From Adenophora triphylla var. japonica (Eukaryota > Streptophyta > Magnoliopsida > Asterales > Campanulaceae), in the NCBI GenBank assembly GCA_022495995.1, contig JAFEMH010003608.1, positions 1 to 64,000 of the forward strand: DNA of 64,000 nt, read 5' to 3'. Shown here one piece after another: positions 37,975 through 48,734 of this stretch (position 1 is the stretch's first letter; each line of letters begins with the position of its first letter). The notes beneath the pieces were generated by a model, which had not been told where the DNA came from, did no database searches, and worked only from the letters and a program-made list of their open reading frames with translations. Position numbers and translations under genes: made by a program.

Positions 37975-39914
37975 TGAATGTGCGCTCGCCGAAAAAAAAT
38001 AAAAATAGGAGTCGCCACGCCGTTTTAAGAGGAAACATTGAAAACCTTTTATTGAGGAAATGGGTTCGGGGGTCAAGTTACGTGTTGGGAAGAACCGAGA
38101 GTTCACCCAACACGCCTCGTCCGTAGACGAGTCTTTCTATGTTCAACATTCATTCATCCAAAAGTGTGTGCAAAGTGTGTATGACAAGAATATGTATGAA
38201 ATGCATAATAGTGCTTTGTTTCATTAATCAACAAGGGGAAGTACAATTTGTAAGACATTGACTTTGGGGGGACACATCCCACTTTACACTGAGGACAAAC
38301 AGGACAGGAATTACAATTGAAGGATGATCCTCTGCAAATGGTCACCATGTGTCACGTGACACAGGACATGCTTAGCACGATGTGTCGCGTGACACATGTT
38401 TACCATTTGCAGGAACCTTACAAATTGAACAACAGATCCAACAATAGAACCAATCAAATACCAACACAATATACAAATAGCTCAAAGACCAACGAATTTA
38501 TAAAGGATTGACCAAGGGGATGTGGATATAGGGAGATCCACACTCCCTTGGCCAATAAACAACAAATCTCACACAATCACATTATGAACATCAACAAACT
38601 AAATAATGACAATTAAACAGAGAGATCGGCAGTTGGGACTTGATAATGGAGGACAGCGGAGTCGAATTATCAAGTCCGGGAAACAAATTGCAATAAACAA
38701 ATAATCAGTAAATGCGAGAGAGATAGAAATGGATCGTTACCCTCGTGGTCCGCGTTCCTTAAACCAAGTTAGGTTTAAGGATCTTCAATTCAGCTTTCGG
38801 AAAAGGTCCAGATTACGGACTCAATCACTTTGCGATTCCCAGTACTTACGCATTTGTTGAGCGGAATTGGGATCAGTTTGGGACGCTTAGAAACAGGGGA
38901 GCGGTGGAAGTTGGTCCGGAGTTGAAGTAGTGAGTAGGGACCGGTGATGAAGCGGTGGTTGAGAGATTGAGAGTGGTTCGATGAGGAAGGGGAATTGTAA
39001 TTGGAGTTTTGGGTCACTGATTTAGAGGGAGAAGGCGATGGTGGTTGTCGGCTTAGGATTTGGAATTGGTGTTGTTGAGGAGAGGCACGGTGGTGGCTGT
39101 TACCGGTTGGGGTTGATAGGTGATAAGGCTAGAACAGGAGCGGTGGTTGTAGTTGTCGACTTGATTGGCGTCGTTGGGATTGAGAAACAGGGGACGGTGA
39201 GGCGTGGATGGAGGGCGTTGGTTTCCGGTGAGTGGATTTTGAGGGAAGACGGCGAGGCTACGACGGTGTTGGAGCGGTTTAGGGCGATTGTAATGGGGGA
39301 TTGGTGTTTGTGTTTGGACGGAGTAGGAGACGTTGGATTGGAGTGAAGAAGACGATTGAGAGAGGAGGAATTGGTTTTGGGTGAGGTCGCCGGTGAGGGA
39401 GAGCTAGGTTAGGTTGAGGTGAAGGGGATGATTGAGGGGGCGGCAATGGAGGATTTACTCCCAGCGTCTAGAGAGAGAGAGGAGAGAGAGAGAGAGGTTA
39501 GATCTGGTGTGTGAACTGTGTGTTTGAATTGTGAGAGCTCCCTTTGACAAATGAAAGGCATTGGGTATTTATATGTAAATTGGGAAATTGGATTATTTGG
39601 TCACACGACCCAACGTATCCAATTTCCATGCCTCAAGTTGTCGCACGACTGAGAATGCCAATAACCGATTTTGGCGCCAAAACCAGATTCTGGAACATTC
39701 CGGGTTAATACCCAAAAGGTCCAAACTGATTAATTCCTTTTAGGTCCTTTTGTTCGGGAAAAAATGCTAAAATATACTTCCTTCGCGGGAAACTTATAAA
39801 AAGTTCCCGGAAGGCTCGGAACGGACCGGGAATTTACCAAAATGCCCCTTAGTGCAATTTTATCATTTAAAATGCACCTAAAAAGGGATCGCGAATTGGA
39901 TTGGCGTACTTACA
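37975..39914 (-). repeat. 5' LTR of inner non-coding element
   Basis: Almost identical to 29991-31926. Carries GTGTCACGTGACAC (perfect palindrome, 38348) and GTGTCGCGTGACAC (38380). The C-to-T type differences between the LTRs fit decay of methylated cytosines. The Arg-tRNA type primer site adjoins it at 37956-37973. Confidence 0.92.
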
Positions 39915-39919
39915 CTATC

Positions 39920-41789
39920 TTTGACACATTCAAAAGGCTTGAGGTAAACATTCTGTTTCTTGACCTTCTGCCGTCGGTTCCACGATATGCGAAGTTCTTG
40001 AAGGAGTTGTGCACTATGAAGAGGAATCAGAAGGAGCGGAGTCAAAAAAAGGTAAATATTAGTGAGCATGTGTCTGCAGTCTATCAGAAGAGGATGCCGA
40101 AAAAGTGTAGTGATCCGGGTATGTTCATGATTCCGGTGTCACTAGGGGATAATTCGGAGCATATGGCTATGCTTGACTTGGGAGCTTCAATCAACGTCAT
40201 GCCCTATGCGTTGTTTGAGAACCTAAAGTTGGGACCTTTACAGGATACTCGGGTGATTATACATCTTGCCGACAGATCCAATGCGTACCCTAAGGGGCTG
40301 ATTGAGGATGTTCTAGTTCGGGTTGGTAAGCTCATCTTTCCTGCAGATTTTTATGTCTTGGAGATGGATACGGATCCTAAGGCTCCCATTCTGTTAGGGA
40401 GACCTTTCATGTCGACTGCTCGTACCAAGTTGGATGTCACTAATGGGTCATTGACTATGGAGTTTGATGGGCAACAAATGGAGTTCAATATCTTTGATGC
40501 CATGAAGTACCCTAAGGATGTCCACTCGGTGAACTTTATTGATGTAGTTGAGCCCATAGCTCAAGAGGTGTTCGATGTGTGTGGAGGAGATGATGACATG
40601 AAGTCCATATTGGATAATGAGTTGGAGTATGCAGGGTTAGAGTTTGACATTTCCGATGAGATGAAGGAGGCGGTGATGAGCCTTTCCGAGGATGCCATGT
40701 ATGTCTCACCACCGGGTTATGGTCATTTACAGTTGAAGGTGCCACCGGAGAAACCATTGCCATCTGTTGAGAAGGCACCTGTTCTTGAATTGAAGCCCCT
40801 TCCCGAGAATTTGAAATATGCTTTCTTGGGTGAAGGGAAGACACTTCCGGTGGTGATCTCTAGTGTTCTGATGGAGGATCAAGAGAAGAAATTAGTTGAT
40901 GTGATCCGGGGGCGGAAAGAAGCGATTAGGTGGACTATTGCCGACATCAAGGTCATAAGTCCTTCTTTATGTATTCACCGGATTTTGCTAGAGGAGTGTG
41001 CTAAGCCGGTAAGGCAATCACAGAGGAGATTGAATCCACCTATGATGGAGGTGGTGAATAAGGAAGTTTTGAAGTTGCTGCAAATGGAGATCATCTATGC
41101 CATATCAGATAGTGAGTGGGTGAGTCCTACTCAATGTGTAGCCAAGCGGGGTGGAATCACCGTCGTCATCAATCACAAGGGCGAGTTGGTGCCAACCCAG
41201 GAGCAAACGGGATGGCGTGTTTGCATTGATCTTCATCGGCTGAATGAGGTAACTAGAAAAGATCACTTCCCCCTCCCATTTATTGATCAGATGTTGGAAA
41301 GGCTTGCCGGAAAGGCATACTATTGTTTTCTTGATGGGTATTTCGGGTATTTTCAAATACCAATTGCACCGGAAGACCAAGAGAAAACCACTTTCCTTGC
41401 CCCTTCGGCACCTTTGCCTATCGGAGGATGCCCTTTAGTTTATGTAATGCACCTGCGACTTTTCAAAGGTGTATGATGTGCATCTTCTCCGATTTTGTAG
41501 AGAAGTTTATGGAGGTTTTCATGGTTGACTTCACCGTCCATGGAGACTCCTTTGACCAATGCCTTGCTCACCTTGCTTTAGTTCTTGACCGATGTGTTGA
41601 AACAAATTTGGTTTTAAATTTTGAAAAATGTCACTTCATGGTTGAGCAAGGCATTGTGTTAGGACATGTGATTTCGAAAAAGGGTATTGAAGTGGACAAA
41701 GCAAAATTTGATGTTATTTCCACACTTCCTTACCCTACAAATGTGCGTGAAGTGCGGTCGTTCCTTGGTCGTGCGGTCGTTCCTTGGTC
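39920..41789 (+). pseudogene. Gypsy protease and reverse transcriptase
   Basis: Continues the Gypsy ORF after the CTATC duplication. The retropepsin carries its catalytic motif as DLGASINVMP (about 40180). Downstream are LLGRPFMSTARTKLDV, then the RT with WVSPTQCVAKRGG, WRVCIDLHRLNEVTRKDHFP and FLDGYFGYFQI. A frameshift near 41430 moves to a frame reading MPFSLCNAPATFQRCM. The catalytic box reads VFMVDF (41515-41532), whereas relatives have a D at the V position, so one of the paired aspartates is lost. A 19-bp tandem duplication (41752-41770 and 41771-41789) causes another frameshift. The protein would copy element RNA into DNA, but these lesions make it inactive. Confidence 0.92.
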
Positions 41790-43721
41790 ATGCGGGGTTC
41801 TACCGTCGCTTCATAAAAGATTTTTCAAAAATTGCATCAGCTCTATGCACCCTGTTGCAAAAAGAGGTGGATTTTAAATTTGATGATAATTGCAAGAAAG
41901 CGTTTGATGAGTTGAAGGGTAGGTTGACATCTACTCCTATTATCCAAGCCCCCAATTGGTCTCTCCCTTTTGAGATCATGTGTGATGCGAGTGATTATGC
42001 CGTGGGGGCAGTTTTGGGTCAAAAAGTGGATCGTGCCTCTCATGTGATTTATTATGCATCTATGACTTTAAATGAGGCACAAAGAAACTACTCCACTACA
42101 GAAAAAGTGATGTTAGCGGTGGTATTTGCATTAGAAAAGTTTAGGTCCTATTTGCTTGGGACCAAAATCATTGTGTACACCGATCATACTGCTCTTAGGT
42201 ATTTGATGTCCAAGAAAGAGGCAAAACCGAGACTCATTCGGTGGATCCTCTTGTTGAGTGAGTTTGACATAGAAGTCAAGGATAAGAAAGGGGCCGAAAA
42301 TGTGGTGGCCGATCACTTGAGTCGTTTGGTGAGAGAGGATGACAAGCCTTATAAGCAATCTCCTATTAGGGCCGAGTTTCATGATGAGGCTTTGTGGGCG
42401 GTTAAGGAAGTGTTCCCTTGGTATGCGGATTTAGTAAACTTTTTGGTCTCTAATAAATTTCCCCAAGGATTTTCTAAATCCCAGAGAGACAAAATCCGCA
42501 GTGAGGCTAAGTATTATGTGTGGGACGAACCAAACTTGTGGAAGCATTGCGCTGACCAAGTCATTCATAGATGTGTCCCGGAAAATGAAATGGCCTCGAT
42601 CCTAAAATTCTGTCATGAGTATGCATGTGGTGGTCACTTTGGTGCCAAAAATACCGCTAGGAAAGTGTTAGACAGTGGCTTCTTTTGGCCAAAGTTGTTT
42701 ATGGATGCCACTGCCTTTTGTAAGTCTTGTGACCGGTGTCAACGTGTTGGAAATATAGGACGCCGCAATGAGATGCCACAAAACATCGTAATTAATTGCG
42801 AAGTTTATGATGTGTGGGGAATTGACTTTATGGGTCCGTTCCCTATTTCTTTTGGTTTTTTGTACATCCTACTTGCAGTGGACTACGTTTCCAAGTGGGT
42901 CGAAGCGATCCCTACATGCACCGATGATTCTATGGTGGTGGTGAGTTTTATTAAAAGTAATGTTGTGTCTAGGTTTGGGATGCCTAGGGCCTTGATTAGT
43001 GATAGGGGAACTCATTTTTGCAATAGGATGGTGGAGGCCTTGGTCAAAAAGTATAACATCACTCATAAGGTCTCTATCGCCTATCACCCCCAAACGAATG
43101 GCCAGGCCGAGGTGTCCAATAGGGAAATCAAATCAATCCTCGAATAGACCGTAAACCCGAATAGGAAAGACTGGAGTCTTAGGCTAGAAGATGCTTTATG
43201 GGCCTATATATCGTACGGCCTACAAGACACAAATTGGTATGTCCCCATATCGATTAGTGTTTGGGAAGCCATGTCACTTGCCCGTGGAACTAGAGCATAA
43301 AGCCTTTTGGGCAATCAAAAAGTTCAATATGAACTTAGACGGGTCCGGTGAGGAGAGGAAATTACAATTGAATGAACTCGATGAGATCCGGAGAGAGGCC
43401 TACGAAAATAATTTGTCCTACAAGGAACGAGCAAAAGCGTGGAACGATAAAATGATTTTAAGGAGGGAATTTAAGGTTGGTCAAAAAGTCCTCATATTTG
43501 ACTCCCGCTTGCGCTTGTTTCCCAGTAAATTGAGGTCTCGGTGGACCGGTCCCTATTTGGTGAGGGAGGTATTCCCGCATGGTGCGGTTGTGATCTCAAG
43601 TCTTTCCGGAGGCCAAGAGTTAAAGGTAAATGGGCAAAGATTAAAGCCCTATTTTGATGGGAGTGATATTACTGTGGAGGATGTGGAGATGATGGATCTC
43701 TACGATCCTAGTTATGATTGA
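41790..43721 (+). pseudogene. Gypsy RNase H and integrase
   Basis: One long frame to 43147. RNase H is seen at [36 protein letters not shown] and [12 protein letters not shown]. The integrase zinc finger is [12 protein letters not shown]...CKSCDRC. The catalytic core is intact, with [18 protein letters not shown] and [12 protein letters not shown] supplying the D, D and E. A stop at 43145 and a frameshift near 43190 are followed by the C-terminal domain ([20 protein letters not shown] ... [17 protein letters not shown]), ending at 43721. Integrase inserts element DNA with 5-bp target duplications, consistent with CCTAG here. Confidence 0.93.
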
Positions 43722-44666
43722 TCCATATGCTTTGCCGGGGGCTTACACGGCATTTGGTCTAGCTAAAGACGGTAAAGAAGGGCGGCTCACCGGGAGGCAA
43801 CCCGGGATTTTCATTGTTTATTGAGTTGTTATTTTTTTTGTTATTTTATATGTTTATTTTGTTTGGAATTGGTGCTACTAAAGGTATTTTGTGTTGTGGT
43901 GTTGTACAGGGAAAAGATTGGAGAAGAGCAAATCGTCCTGTGGCCTATTCCTTAAAAAAAAAAAAAAAAAAAAAAAAGTTAAGCTACTGGAATGTGGGAG
44001 CGTCGGCTCCCAAAAATGGGGGAGCACCTGCTCCCAAGGGCTCAAATATGAAGACAAGTTTCTGGAATATGGGAGCGTCGGCTCCCAAAAAGGAGGGAAC
44101 GCCTGCTCCAAATTGGGCCAAATTCACCCTCAGTTGCTGTAAAGGGGGAGCGTCCGCTCCCAGGCCCGGGGAGCGTCCGCTCCCAAGGGGCAGAAGGTTG
44201 GTCCAGGCCGGTGTTGTGAAAAAAAAAAAAAAGAATTAAATTTTTTTAAAAACCCTTCCATAACCCACCGTATCCCCCTCTTTCTCTCTCTAACCTACCG
44301 TCTCCCCTCTCCCCTCTCTCTAAGAATCCGGCCAAAATCCTAAAAATTTCTACCCCATACCCACAAAATCAAGCTCCCCACGCCCTATTCCTTACCCAAA
44401 ACCCAATTTTAAGGTCAATCCTCCATTAATTCCGGCGATTGGGGTGAAATTTGAAAATTCAAAGAGGGGAGTTTTGTGTTTAATAGCTTGCTTTTTGGGG
44501 TAATTCTTGAAGGAAGAAGAAAGTGGGGAAGGTTGTTCTGTTCAAGGGCTGATTTCATAGTCTTCTTCTCCAACTCCGGCGACTTTCCGGCGAAACTCCG
44601 GCGACATTCCGGCAACTCTTTTTCGGTAAATTTTTTATCCCTCCGTGAGCAATTTTCTGGTTTATT
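43722..44666 (+). other. Gypsy spacer between pol and env-position ORF
   Basis: Contains GGGCGGCTCACCGGGAGGCA near 43780, poly-A tracts (43955-43977, 44219-44232), six GC-rich hairpins (43997-44186), then a CT-rich leader with TCTCTCTCTAA and CTCCGGCGAC repeats. It probably serves as leader for the downstream ORF. No domain was recognised. Confidence 0.6.
43997..44186 (+). repeat. Six GGGAGC...GCTCCC hairpins
   Basis: GGGAGCGTCGGCTCCC, GGGAGCACCTGCTCCC, GGGAGCGTCGGCTCCC, a damaged GGGAACGCCTGCTCC, and two GGGAGCGTCCGCTCCC copies. Each has a 6-bp GC stem with a 4-base loop. In one frame they encode repeated GASAPK/GAPAPK units. Confidence 0.85.
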
Positions 44667-45938
44667 ATGGGAAAAAGGGGTAGAGATAAAAATGTTCCCC
44701 CTCCCCCGGTTGTGGAAGAGCCCCAATTTGACCAACATAGATTCGTTTTTGAAAAAGCGGATAAATTCTTTAATGATCATCGGGGTAATGCTTTCAACGT
44801 AGAACGGGAATTCTATTGGGCAAGTTGTAATTTAAAGGAGATTTTTATGTTTTATAAATGGAAGATGCTTGCGTCGAACCCGAGCACGTGGGGATTGAAT
44901 AGAATTGTTTAGGAGTTTTATGCCAATGTGTGTGCTAGAGGTGATACACCCAATTCTTATGTGCGTGGGTTGGAGTTCCCGTATACCAGCACGGTGATCA
45001 ATAGATATTACAGTATGCCCGCTAATGTGTCGGAGGAGGATTGTGCGTATCAAAAGTTGATAAGGGAGATGAAGACAAAGGAGGATATATTGGGCCACCT
45101 CCCAGCATTCTCGGTCACACTTGGGGTGGACATTGACCCTACATGGTACAAAAAGGGAAAAATAATGAAGACGCGGGATCTGAGTGAGGAGTTGGCCATT
45201 TTGCACCGATTTATCTGTGAGCGGATTATGCCCTCATCACATTATGGGGATGTTAGCTGGAGAAGGGCGGCATTGATGCATGTTGTGGTTTCGAGAAAGA
45301 AAATAAACACCGGCTTAATTATCTGACATGAAATTATCAGATTAGCCAACAATATGGGGAGGTCAAATTATAACTTTTCGATTCTTATCACGGAGTTGGC
45401 AGAGATGACAGGGCTAAATATAAGAGGGGAAATCCGTAATCTGAAGCCGGGGTCGAAGATCGATAAGTTCACGCTCACAAGCTTCAATCGAGCGAGGGGA
45501 GGACCACAGTTAGGCCATGTAGTTGATGATGAAGGTGAGGTGGAGATGCACGACATGGATCCTACAGAGGCAGCATATTACTTGGAGGGGCAAGTAGAGT
45601 TGATTGAAGAGAACGTGCGAGGATTGAGGATGGAGTTTGGGCAGTTTCAGAACAGAGTGGAGGCAGAGATTGAGACTAACCAGCTGTGGAGAGAAAGAAT
45701 GGAAGGGAAGCTGGACAATGAGATTGGGCAAGCTCAGGCCTTTAAGGAGGAGCAGAGGCGGATGATGCATTTGATGATGGAGATATTACCCCCTCCGCCG
45801 CACTACTCTCCCCATAGCCCGTATTCCCCCTACCGCCATGACTCACAGCAGATGGAATGGCAGCAACAGCTGCTCGGGAGTGAGAGTTCGAGCCAGCCAG
45901 GTCCATGGGACCACCATCTTAGGCCACCCCATCAGTGA
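44667..45938 (+). pseudogene. Env-position ORF of Athila-like Gypsy
   Basis: A single frame of about 424 codons starting MGKRGRDKNVPPPPVVEEPQ, with in-frame stops at 44911 (TAG) and 45324 (TGA). The folded part, EFYANVCARGDTPNSYVRG then TSTVINRYYSMP, matches the putative plant transposon protein domain. A coiled coil (QVELIEENVRGLRMEFGQFQ...) and a Pro/Tyr/His-rich tail follow. In Athila-type elements this position is called env-like, but no signal peptide or membrane helix is visible here. Its function is unknown. It resembles the extra ORF of the host Sirevirus in domain order: disordered leader, domain with YVRG and VIN, then coiled coil. Confidence 0.78.
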
Positions 45939-46200
45939 GATGGTTGAGGTATTCCCTTCCCCCTCCTTATTTCATTTGGTCTGTAGTAATGCATATGGGA
46001 CTATGCATGGTTTGGTGAGGGGGTGGGGTACCTGTATGTTGTTTGTATGTAGTTGCCTTCTTCTTTACTTAGAAAAAAAAAACAGAGAGTGGCTAAGTGA
46101 AAACCCGAGAGGGAACTTAGGCAAAAGGAGAGGGTGTGTTGAAAAAAAAATGAAAATTGAAAGAAAAAAAATAAAAAAAATAAAAAAAAATAAAAAAATA

Positions 46201-46295
<95 letters not shown>

Positions 46296-46901
46296 ATGAA
46301 AAAATGAGAGGCTAGGTGAAAACCCGAGAGGGCGCCTAGGCAAAAGGTGAGTGAGTGAAATACTTTCTATCCTTTACATCACCGGAGTTTGAGACATAAA
46401 GGAGGATTGGAGCGTCGGGTAGGATTGATCATTATTGGCGTAGGAGGATTGGTTTAGAGGCGTTAGGATAGAAAATCCTCATTTTTTTCTTTTTAGTGAT
46501 ATAAGGGGTGTTGGTGTAATTCACGAGGTAAGTCTTTGCTTGGGCATTGACTTTATTTTTGAGGGAGTAGTAGTGTGAGATAGCGTGGGGGAAGCTTATG
46601 ACATTGTAGTTCCCCCTAGCTTTTTGATGTGTGGGCCTTAGCTTGGATGTCCCATTTTTGCATCTTTGGAGTTGGGGTCGAGCTAAGGCCATTGGTGCCA
46701 TTGTTATTTTTGGAGTGATAAGGAGCGGAGCCTCATTCTCCGAGTACATTGATTAAGTTGTTTGAGTTCGTTGATTTTTGATTTGGAGGTTTTGAGGAGA
46801 TTAGGGGTCATTTTCTCCCATGCTACGCTGATTAGACCGGTGCTTAGAGTGGGGTTAGTATATTACTCAGGGACGAGTAATGGTCTAAGCATGGGGGAAT
46901 T
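45939..46901 (+). other. Gypsy 3' untranslated region
   Basis: Two copies of a GTGAAAACCCGAGAGGG unit (about 46096 and 46315) flank a poly-A/(TA)n tract at 46144-46291. No coding signal is seen to the purine tract CATGGGGGAAT at 46890-46900. Confidence 0.7.
46203..46291. repeat. (TA)n microsatellite
   Basis: Pure TA run following an A-rich stretch, within the Gypsy 3' region. Confidence 0.97.
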
Positions 46902-48510
46902 TGATGTGGTGGATTTTGTATACATTATTTCCCTCTTTTTCCTATGCATTTTCATTCTTTTTGATGTACTTTGGCTAGTTTTGATGTAATTGGGGCTTTA
47001 TTTTCCATTTGAGATTTTATTGTAATCCGGGGTTAAAATAGTTGTATTTAGTAGTTATTTTTCCGGATGTAATTTTGGTGCTTCAAAGTCATGCCTCGAG
47101 TATCAAAATTAGTAAAGTCAAAGTCAACCGAAGCGGAGGATAGGTTCAAACTGCAATTTATGGAAGCTGAGGTGCTGTTCTGCATTATTGAAAAGTTCAG
47201 GAGTTAATGTGAAGAATTAAAAGTCTGCAGGGATCAAACTGCAAGAAGCTGAAAGCCGGTGACCAAAGCGAAAACAAGAAATTGGGTACAAGTGTACGTG
47301 TGTGAAGAATGGTGTTAGGAAACTACTTAAAAAAATTGCAAGGAGCCCAATCAGTACTTATGTGTGGTGGTTTTTGGAAACTAAATATTCATTAAATCTA
47401 GGAAATTGAATATTCATTGAAGCAGCACGTGGACCGGCGCATGGACCGAGGGTATTTACAATGCAAGGCGTCATTTTTGACCAATGCAATTTATGGATTG
47501 AAAGGGTGTATGGTTTCAAAATTGGACACGTTGACCAAGAAAAAATCAGTGGACCAAGGCTTGAGGCGTGTGTGCTGGCGTGTGGACTGAAGGAGTTATT
47601 ACTATTATTATTATTAATTTTTTTTTCTTTTCCTTTTTCTTTTTAGTTTCCTTTTTGGTTTAGTATTATTGGTTGGAACAAGTATAAATACTTGTTTCAA
47701 CTTCAGTTTTAGGGTTCGACTTTTGACTATTATTTTTCCTAGAGAGATTTCAGAATTTTTATGGAGAACTGAATTCCATTGCTTCGAATTTGAATCTTGA
47801 ACCGTTTATTTAATTCAATTGAGGTATCTATTTATTTATTCCTGAATCCCTATTCATAGTTTTACTTGTTTTAATTGATAAATCGTTTCTAGGGTTTTGA
47901 GATTTGATCACCCTCTTTTCCCTTGTAATTGATTTAATGCTAGTTTAATCTTAAGTCTGTGTCAGATTAGAATTTTTCACAAGTAGCATCTTTGAGATTT
48001 ATGCATGTGTCATGGTAAATTGAGAAAGGGGGTAAAACTAGGTTTTGTTCTATTTGCAAAAGAATAGTGAAATTCTTGATCTTAATTTCTTAAAGCTTTA
48101 TCAATCAATATTGTGAATCTTGACTGTGTCAGTTAGGTTTAGGTATTGATTTGGGGAATAGGAGAGTGTGTCACTGCTTATAACCATTAATACGGAAGAA
48201 ATAGGGATTGAAATATATCTCGAATCAAGTGAATAGGGAGGAAGGGAAAGACATTATACCGATGATATTGGATTGATAAACGGGGACGGAAACAAATCTA
48301 AAGTGCTTGACTTTAATTGTTTTACAACTTAGTTTTTAATTTATGTCTTAGGAATTTAATTAAAATCAACAAACCCCCAATCTTGTCAAGTGACAATTGT
48401 GCTATCGAATAATCTTTCTTCAGTGGATCGACCCTGGACTTGTCCTAGCTGCAGTTTTTGTAGCCGAGTCTTGGTATTTAATTTGTAGGCGTGCGACTTT
48501 AGCCTTATCA
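46902..48510 (+). repeat. 3' LTR of Athila-like Gypsy
   Basis: Starts TGATGTGGTGGATTTTG and ends AGCCTTATCA. Same length as the 5' LTR. Followed by CCTAG. Confidence 0.93.
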
Positions 48511-48673
48511 CCTAGTTTGCTGGTTTCTAGACCAGTGAGCGTATATAACTCTTGTGTTATTATTTTATTCCGCTGCATTATTTGCGGATGTATGGATAGT
48601 TGTGAGAAACATCTGTACTCACATCCGTGATCTGTTGAGTTGTTTGAAGCTTCCTAGCTACACGAAACTTTTA
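48511..48673 (+). repeat. 5' LTR of Sirevirus-like element, 3' quarter
   Basis: Together with 26586-26607 this is the end of the Sirevirus LTR in plus orientation (TTTGCTGGTTTCTAGACC, then CTCACATCCGTGATCTGTTG, ending CTACACGAAACTTTTA). The Gypsy inserted in the CCTAG between the two pieces. The terminal CA appears as TA here. Confidence 0.87.
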
Positions 48674-48675
48674 TT

Positions 48676-48687
48676 TGGTATCAGAGC
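48676..48687 (+). other. Primer binding site, initiator Met tRNA type
   Basis: TGGTATCAGAGC two bases after the LTR, the same type as the related copy at 13911-13923. Confidence 0.9.
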
Positions 48688-48734
48688 CAACTCTCGAAAT
48701 ATTACTGAGTGTTGATCCAGAAAGTGTAGTCATA

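Larger units (their letters stand above)
29991..39914 (-). mobile_element. Non-coding Gypsy-type (LARD-like) element in minus orientation
   Basis: LTRs of 1,936 bp (29991-31926) and 1,940 bp (37975-39914), TG...CA, flanked by the 5-bp duplication CTATC. Orientation is set by the primer site on the minus strand at 37956-37973 (TGGCGACTCTGCTGGGGA, the Arg-tRNA type seen in Tat/Ogre elements) and a purine tract (TGTCGAGGGGCTC) at 31927-31939. The 6-kb interior has no gag or pol motif on either strand. It is a large retrotransposon derivative that depends on another element. By eye the LTRs differ at about 31 sites, mostly C/T or G/A changes. Confidence 0.88.
26608..48510 (+). mobile_element. Athila-like Gypsy retrotransposon, full length, split
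   Basis: Two LTRs of 1,609 bp each (26608-28216 and 46902-48510), TG...CA, with identical target duplications CCTAG (26603-26607 and 48511-48515). By eye the LTRs differ at about 34 positions (about 2%). The primer site is of the Asp-tRNA type used by Athila elements (TGGCGCTGTTGCCGGGGA, 28222-28239), and the purine tract is at 46890-46900. Order: gag, PR-RT-RNaseH-IN, env-position ORF. A second element (29991-39914) interrupts the gag/protease junction. The insertion site is the 5' LTR of the Sirevirus-like Copia. Stops and frameshifts in every ORF make it non-autonomous now. Confidence 0.93.
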
